The notes below the pieces were generated by a model that had not been told where the DNA came from, made no database searches, and saw only the letters and a list, made by a program, of their open reading frames with translations. A DNA stretch of 10,853 nt from NCBI GenBank assembly GCA_934486495.1, contig CAKSPW010000073.1, forward strand, positions 1-10,853. The letters run 5' to 3'. The number at the start of each line of letters is the position of its first letter. The first letter of the stretch is position 1. This DNA comes from an uncultured Clostridia bacterium. Lineage in GTDB: Bacteria > Bacillota > Clostridia > UBA1381. Position numbers and translations under genes: made by a program. Shown here piece by piece: positions 7,152 to 10,853 of this stretch.

Positions 7152-8321
7152 ATGGCAACATTGCTTCTTATTGTAATATACACAGCTTTTATAGGCTTGG
7201 GAATACCCGATTCGCTTTTCGGCACGGCTTGGCCGGCTATCTACGGCGAAATGGGATTGCCGTTTTCGTTCGGCAGTTTTGTTACGGTTATCATTGCGTG
7301 CGGAACGATAATATCGAGCGTAATCAGCGCAAGAGTTATATCGGCTCTCGGTACAAACAAAGTCAGCGCATACAGTACGCTTTTAATTGCGGCAGGACTT
7401 CTCGGGTTTTCGTTTGCACCTAATATTTGGGTTATGTGTGCGCTTGCGATACTGCTCGGTATAGGCGCAGGTGCGATTGATGTTGCGCTTAACAATTATG
7501 TTGCCGTACATTATAACGCAACGCATATGAGCTTTCTTCATTGCTTTTACGGTATCGGCGTATCTTTGAGTCCGTACATAATGTCGCTTGTAATTGCGGG
7601 CAGATACGGCTGGAGAGGCGGTTACAGAATTGCTTTTGCGATTCAGACGGTAATAACGGTGATTTTGTTTGTCACTCTTCCGATTTGGAAAAAGGTGCAT
7701 GGCGAGGAGGTACATGGCGGCAAAGAGAGTAAAAAGCCGCTTTCCTTGGCGCAAACACTTAAAATTTCGGGTGTGGGGTATATGTGCTGTCTTTTTATAA
7801 CCTCGTGCGCTATCGAGTGGACGTGCGGCAGCTGGGGGAGTACATACCTTGTCGAATACAAGGGTATAGCGGCGGAAAAGGCGGCGGAGATTATAGCAAT
7901 ATACTATGCAGGTCTTACTCTAGGACGGCTTTTTTCGGGGATATTGGCGACAAAGCTGCACAGCTGGAGTATTATAAAAATAGGTCAGATTATAATGGGA
8001 TTTGCACTGCTTATGCTGCTTTTGCCGGGAAAACTGTATTTATGTACGCTCGGAATGTTTTTGATAGGACTCGGAAACGGACCGCTGTTCCCGAACTTTA
8101 ATTATCTTGCGCCGGAGAGCTTCGGTGAGGATGTTTCGCAGTCCGTAATCGGAGTGCAAATGGCGGCGGCTTATGTGAGTATAATGCTTTCGCCTGTTTT
8201 GTGCGGCGTTTTGGGAGAAGTGTTCGGAATGGGAGTTTTTCCGTTTTTCCTGATTGCTTTTTATGCGATTATGATACCGTCAACCATACGTGTAAAGACT
8301 TTGACGAAAAAAAGCATATAA
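7152..8321 (+). CDS. Major facilitator superfamily transporter
   Basis: The 389-residue protein is very hydrophobic, with about 12 membrane helices split by a charged cytoplasmic loop near residues 185-205 (KKVHGEEVHGGKESKK). Family marks include the first helix ending in GLGIPDSLFGTAWP, a shortened loop 2-3 motif around SARVISALGTNKV, and helix 4-5 residues GAGAIDVALNNYV. The last is reminiscent of the sugar:proton FHS-like group common in Firmicutes. The substrate cannot be read from the sequence. I chose ATG 7152 because GGGAG (7139-7143) lies 8 bases upstream; a TTG at 7134 in the same frame overlaps the helicase stop and has no better site. It is co-transcribed with the helicase after a 14-base gap, and no promoter lies between them. 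No functional link between the two is evident. Confidence 0.88.
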   Translation: MATLLLIVIYTAFIGLGIPDSLFGTAWPAIYGEMGLPFSFGSFVTVIIACGTIISSVISARVISALGTNKVSAYSTLLIAAGLLGFSFAPNIWVMCALAILLGIGAGAIDVALNNYVAVHYNATHMSFLHCFYGIGVSLSPYIMSLVIAGRYGWRGGYRIAFAIQTVITVILFVTLPIWKKVHGEEVHGGKESKKPLSLAQTLKISGVGYMCCLFITSCAIEWTCGSWGSTYLVEYKGIAAEKAAEIIAIYYAGLTLGRLFSGILATKLHSWSIIKIGQIIMGFALLMLLLPGKLYLCTLGMFLIGLGNGPLFPNFNYLAPESFGEDVSQSVIGVQMAAAYVSIMLSPVLCGVLGEVFGMGVFPFFLIAFYAIMIPSTIRVKTLTKKSI

Positions 8322-8336
8322 AAAAATCTGATAAAA

Positions 8337-8353
8337 ACCGCCTTTGCGGCGGT
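8337..8353. terminator. GC-rich hairpin after the MFS gene
   Basis: ACCGCC (8337-8342) and GGCGGT (8348-8353) form a 6-bp stem with a 5-base loop, 15 bases after the MFS stop codon. There is no T-run after it on the plus strand. On the minus strand it is followed by TTTTT, so it would work better against leftward transcription, or as a 3'-end stabiliser of the MFS message. Confidence 0.5.
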
Positions 8354-8402
8354 CATTGATAAAACAGTAATCATAGCTGACAGACTGCCAAACGGAGTTG
8401 CT

Positions 8403-8446
8403 AAAAAACACGCATATCACTTCTTATGGTGGTATGCGTGTTTTTC
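8403..8446. terminator. Bidirectional intrinsic terminator between MFS and metG remnant
   Basis: ACACGCATATCAC (8408-8420) pairs with GTGGTATGCGTGT (8429-8441) over 13 base pairs, one of them U-G in the plus-strand transcript, with an 8-base loop. A run of six A precedes the stem and T's follow it, so it can stop transcription in both directions: the helicase-MFS operon rightward and metG leftward. Confidence 0.8.
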
Positions 8447-8535
8447 GTGTGCTTTTATTTTTTCTAAAAATGTCTACTCTGATATGTCACTATTTAGAGG
8501 TCGAAAAAGCCTTATTTTAATTTCATAGTTTTGAA

Positions 8536-9021
8536 TTAATAAAGCTTTGCGCCTGCGGGTATGAAGCTATCAACCATGAGAAGATTAAGTCCCTCATGAC
8601 CGTCCTCCTCGTGAACGGCGGATATAAGCATACCTTCGGAATCAATTCCCATCATCTTTCTCGGCGGCAAATTAACAATTGCGATTGCAGTTTTTCCCAC
8701 AAGCTCCTCAGGCTCATAGTACTCATGAATACCGCTTAAAATTACACGGTCCTTGCGCTCGCCGTCATCCAAAGTAAATTTAAGAAGCTTTTTGGACTTG
8801 GGCACTGCTTCGCACGCTAAAATCTTTACGGCTCTGAAATCTGATTTTGAAAATGTTTCAAAGTCTACCGATTCTTCAAAAATAGGTTCGATTTTAACCT
8901 TTGAAAAATCTATTTTCTTAGGCTCTGCCGATGTGGCATTGCTCTTTGACGCTTTGCTTTCCTGCTTATCGAGCGGCTTCATTGTCGGGAAAAGAGTCTT
9001 TATTTTTATATAAGCACGCAT
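8536..9021 (-). pseudogene. metG: metG 3' remnant: C-terminal tRNA-binding domain of methionyl-tRNA synthetase
   Basis: About 157 residues match the end of bacterial MetRS. They start with the LFPT segment that closes the anticodon-binding body, then a charged linker (LDKQESKASKSN), then the EMAP-II/Trbp111-like OB-fold domain. That domain shows 'FSKSDFRAVKILACE', PKSKKLLKFTLDDG, RVILSGIHEYYEPEELVGK, NLPPRKMMGI, SEGMLISAVHE and the typical MetRS ending IPAGAKLY. The whole catalytic core (HIGH and KMSKS motifs) and anticodon domain are missing: the frame meets a TAG at 9030-9028, two codons before the first Met. No strong ribosome binding site precedes the ATG at 9021. Residues 1-4 (MRAY) are probably contributed by the neighbouring integrated element. 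The fragment is best read as the 3' part of a metG cut by that element. It may be silent, or translated alone as a trans-acting tRNA-binding protein. Confidence 0.85.
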
Positions 9022-9036
9022 AAATCTCTAAATCTC
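9021..9036. repeat. Tandem 8-bp repeat at the element end
   Basis: TAAATCTC occurs twice without spacing (9021-9028 and 9029-9036), about 10 bases inside the inferred element boundary. It supplies the in-frame stop upstream of the metG remnant. It may be a recombinase or accessory-factor site, but no consensus known to me confirms this. Confidence 0.5.
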
Positions 9037-9107
9037 TACGGTTTACGCTGCTATCCCAAATTAAATCTTCAATAACACTACATAAGTCTTTGTATATAAC
9101 AGGAAGA

Positions 9108-9138
9108 TTGGTGTACGAATTGGTGTACATTGGTGTAA
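9108..9138. repeat. Three direct repeats TTGGTGTA(C/A), probable integrase arm sites
   Basis: TTGGTGTAC at 9108-9116, TTGGTGTAC at 9120-9128 and TTGGTGTAA at 9130-9138 lie between the end of int and the inferred element boundary. The starts are 12 and 10 bases apart, about one helical turn. Short direct repeats at this place are where the N-terminal domain of Tn916-type and phage integrases binds, so an arm-site role is likely by position; binding itself is inferred. Confidence 0.6.
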
Positions 9139-9140
9139 AC

Positions 9141-10400
9141 CTAGATGGCAAACTCTGCAAGAATACTTTCGAGCGAAACAATTTCCTTTTGCTTTGTCTC
9201 ATTCGTGACATCTGTGTAGATATCTAATGTTGTAGCAATGTCTTTGTGTCCCAATATCTCCTGCAAGACCTTAACATTCATTCCAGACTCAACAGCTCTT
9301 GTTGTAAATGTGTGTCGCAACGAATGACAACTAAATGGAGGAAGCAAAACTGGATTTTCTTCGTTGGAGCATAAAAGAACCTCATCATTACAATCTCGTA
9401 TTATTCTGCGAAGCGCTTTGTTCAGAGTCCCTTGATGCTGTGTAGCACCGAATCTATTTACAAAAACAAAATCCGTATATCCATCAATTTGAACAGTACA
9501 TTTAATACCGTTTTCATTTTGCGATAATCTTTCTATTTCTAATGCTTTTTTTACCGCTGGTAATAATGGTATTGTTCTATGTCCTGCTTTCGTTTTTGGA
9601 GTGTTTACACTAAATGAACATCCGTTATTGTCGCCATGATTATAGAAAACCAGTGTATGATTAACATTTATAAACCCACATTCAAAATCAATGTCACACC
9701 AACGTAATCCGGTTATTTCCCCAACTCTCATTCCTGTTCCAAGCATCACTGCAAAAATTGGATACCAATGATTATATTGAGAATTGTTTTTCAAAAAGTT
9801 AATAAACAAATTCTGTTCAGGTATTGTAAGAGATTTGCGTTTTTCTCTTGAAAAGTTATGAGATTTTTTTAATTCCTTTAACATATCATCTGTAGGATTT
9901 ACCCTTATAATGTTATCATTTAAGGCAAAATCAAAAACTTGATGTAATATGTTATGTACATTATCAATGGTTGAGATTTTTAAAATCTTTTCATCTGCCA
10001 TTGTGTTGTAAAATCGTTTGACATCAGATTTTTTTACTTGAAATAGTTTAATTCTGCCGAATCTTGGTCTTACAAACATGTTGTACATATACTTGTAATT
10101 TTGAAGAGTATTGTCTTTGATACCACGCTTTAACTCACACCATTGGTCGAACATATCATTTACTGTAATACTGCGAGTTTCAGTTTTTATACCGTCATGT
10201 GAATCGATAACAATAAGTTCTTCTTTTTCTCGAAGTTCTTCAAGAGAATTTGCATATATATCATGTCTTTTTCCGTCTATTGATGTCCAACGATAACTAT
10301 ATGTTCCATTTGCGCGCTGAGACTCTCCAACTTTTAATGTTATTCGGTTTTTATCTAATCTTCTGCTTGTTCCTTTCTTTGCTACTGTAGTTTTTGACAT
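9141..10400 (-). CDS. int: Tyrosine recombinase (integrase), Tn916/Tn1549 family
   Basis: This 419-residue recombinase catalyses excision and integration of the element by strand exchange. Residues 12-60 (SRRLDKNRITLKVGESQRAN, then a YRW...GKRHDIYANSLEELREKE stretch) match the three-stranded arm-DNA-binding domain of Tn916 Int. Residues 80-180 form the SAM-like core-binding domain, and residues 185-400 the catalytic domain. The catalytic set is complete: R225 (GTGMRVGEITGL), K271 (TPKTKAGHR), H359 and R362 (HSLRHTF), H385 (LGHKD) and the nucleophile Y395 (LDIYTDV), so it should be active. The start has AAAGGAG 8 bases upstream and its own promoter at 10457-10485. Downstream of the stop lie the arm-like repeats and the element end. 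No terminator is visible before the metG remnant, so int transcripts may run into it. Confidence 0.95.
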   Translation of the reverse strand: MSKTTVAKKGTSRRLDKNRITLKVGESQRANGTYSYRWTSIDGKRHDIYANSLEELREKEELIVIDSHDGIKTETRSITVNDMFDQWCELKRGIKDNTLQNYKYMYNMFVRPRFGRIKLFQVKKSDVKRFYNTMADEKILKISTIDNVHNILHQVFDFALNDNIIRVNPTDDMLKELKKSHNFSREKRKSLTIPEQNLFINFLKNNSQYNHWYPIFAVMLGTGMRVGEITGLRWCDIDFECGFINVNHTLVFYNHGDNNGCSFSVNTPKTKAGHRTIPLLPAVKKALEIERLSQNENGIKCTVQIDGYTDFVFVNRFGATQHQGTLNKALRRIIRDCNDEVLLCSNEENPVLLPPFSCHSLRHTFTTRAVESGMNVKVLQEILGHKDIATTLDIYTDVTNETKQKEIVSLESILAEFAI

Positions 10401-10532
10401 ACTATCAGCTCCTTTTCTAATTTACATTGGAAAGATGCTTGTAAATATCATATATTATTATATCATATATATATCAAAAAATCAAGTCATTTTTTCGAAT
10501 GTAAACAATACTTTGAATATAATTTGATATTT
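10401..10532 (-). promoter_or_regulatory. int promoter region with flanking inverted repeat
   Basis: On the minus strand TTGATT (10485-10480) and TATAAT (10462-10457) are 17 bases apart, a near-ideal promoter giving a leader of about 50 bases before the int ATG. The promoter is embedded in alternating AT sequence and flanked by an inverted repeat, TTTACATT (10421-10428) and AATGTAAA (10498-10505), which could be operator or Xis sites. No gene fits in this gap between xis and int. Confidence 0.65.
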
Positions 10533-10727
10533 CTAAATGGAATAAACTCTTTCTATAAATTCATCCAATTTTTTTCTTTTAATTAGTCTTTTAGTACCAA
10601 CCCATAAAACAAACTCGCAGTCCTCTTTGTCCGAAATTACTCTAAGTTTGTTGATACCAATGCCAGAGTAAGCTGCTGCCTCTTCTAAGGTTAAATTACT
10701 TTTTTCCCAAATAGGTACTTCTTTCAT
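10533..10727 (-). CDS. xis: Excisionase, Tn916 Xis-like
   Basis: This is a 64-residue basic DNA-bending protein that directs the integrase toward excision. It opens with the family hallmark VPIWEKSNLTLEEAAAYSGIGINKLR, given here in part: PIWEK at 5-9, then a winged-helix recognition region LTLEEAAAYSGIGINKLR. It closes with KRLIKRKKLDEFIERVYSI, matching Tn916 Xis in layout and length (67 residues there). The start is fixed by AAAGGAGGG 10 bases upstream. Its ATG overlaps the stop of an upstream leader frame by four bases (ATGA), which suggests translational coupling. The gene sits 132 bases upstream of int, which has its own promoter, as in this element family. Confidence 0.88.
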   Translation of the reverse strand: MKEVPIWEKSNLTLEEAAAYSGIGINKLRVISDKEDCEFVLWVGTKRLIKRKKLDEFIERVYSI

Positions 10728-10813
10728 GATAAAGACGCCCTCCTTTCTATTATTAACTTTTTATCGCATTTCCGTTCCGACGCTCGTAGCTTGCGAGTCC
10801 ATAGAAATTTCAT
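10724..10813 (-). CDS. Possible 29-residue basic leader peptide overlapping xis
   Basis: An ATG at 10813 opens 29 codons ending in TGA at 10726-10724, which shares ATGA with the xis start. The peptide begins MKFLWTRKLRASERKCDKK and is strongly basic (10 Lys/Arg of 29). A purine-rich GGCGGAGAG precedes it but is unusually close to the ATG. The frame is also open further upstream to the window edge at 10853, so it could instead be the tail of a longer gene. The other two frames are also partly open here, so conservation may be at the DNA level. I do not recognise a function; a leader controlling xis translation is the most natural reading if it is translated at all. Confidence 0.35.
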   Translation of the reverse strand: MKFLWTRKLRASERKCDKKLIIERRASLS

Positions 10814-10853
10814 CTCTCCGCCTTCACTGTGGCCGAGCTGCGTTTTACAGAAG

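Larger units (their letters stand above)
9010..10853 (-). mobile_element. Integrase-proximal end of a Tn916/Tn1549-family integrative element, partial
   Basis: From the metG break to the right edge the sequence is visibly more A+T-rich. It holds the classical end module of this family: xis, then int, then a short non-coding end with repeats. Int and Xis both resemble Tn916/Tn1549 proteins in length, order and motifs. The left boundary is inferred to lie around 9001-9013, inside an A/T tract (8999-9013) of the type these elements prefer as target. The other end, with conjugation genes and any cargo, is outside the window. No second element boundary is visible here. Confidence 0.75.

Noticed and set aside
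8536..9021. Native stand-alone CsaA/Trbp111-type gene instead of a metG piece
   Set aside because: The LFPT segment and charged linker before the domain, and the IPAGAKLY ending, are those of full-length MetRS. The in-frame stop just upstream and the adjoining integrase module fit a break better than a native gene.
8992..9098. AAAGACT shared between the metG edge (8992-9002) and 9084-9092 as an attachment-site core
   Set aside because: The match is only 7 bases and both copies lie on the same side of the integrase, so they cannot be the two ends of the element; Tn916-type elements also do not need long core identity.
8966..9211. 81-codon minus-strand frame spanning the end of int and the metG junction
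   Set aside because: It overlaps int and the metG remnant in a different frame, shows no recognisable motif and has no ribosome site; it is a by-product of the junction.
10441..10480. Alternating AT tract as a possible replication or transfer origin
   Set aside because: It is fully explained as the -10/spacer region of the int promoter, and no iterons or DnaA-box-like repeats accompany it.

Overview
The window looks like the chromosome of an anaerobic, low-to-moderate GC Clostridia-type Firmicute (Oscillospiraceae-like gut lineage is my inference). Grounds are strong AAGGAGG-type ribosome binding sites, Firmicute-style TTGaca/TATAAT promoters, a TmcAL gene, a GGGtGRT/NifU-like pair typical of anaerobes, and a Tn916/Tn1549-type integration module. 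No RNA gene or CRISPR array was seen.

Layout. (1) 1-582 (+): the 3' end of a gene entering from the left, a YycI/PepSY-like protein of uncertain role, closed by an intrinsic terminator. (2) 685-1845 (-): tmcAL, which makes ac4C34 in elongator tRNA-Met, with its own promoter and terminator. (3) 1999-3711 (-): a two-gene operon of a NifU/IscU-like Fe-S scaffold homologue followed by the uncharacterised GGGtGRT protein, with a clear promoter, a 5'-leader hairpin and a terminator. (4) 4042-8321 (+): a second operon, divergent from the first, with a 1031-residue SWIM zinc-finger SNF2 helicase and an MFS transporter, ending at two hairpins. (5) 8536-about 9012 (-): only the C-terminal tRNA-binding domain of methionyl-tRNA synthetase (metG). 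(6) about 9010 to the right edge: the integrase-proximal end of an integrative conjugative element, more A+T-rich than the rest, with int, xis, a short leader ORF overlapping xis, and repeats that look like integrase arm sites.

The main observation is the junction of (5) and (6). The MetRS reading frame begins abruptly in an A/T tract right beside the element, with an in-frame stop three codons upstream of its first Met. The simplest reading is that a Tn916/Tn1549-family element inserted into metG at the boundary between the catalytic/anticodon-binding body and the appended tRNA-binding domain. The 5' part of metG would then lie beyond the far end of the element, outside this window. The appended domain is known to be dispensable in several bacteria, so such an insertion could be survivable. 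The second point of interest is the scaffold/GGGtGRT operon, a recognisable but functionally undescribed pair whose scaffold homologue seems to lack one of the three usual cluster-binding cysteines.
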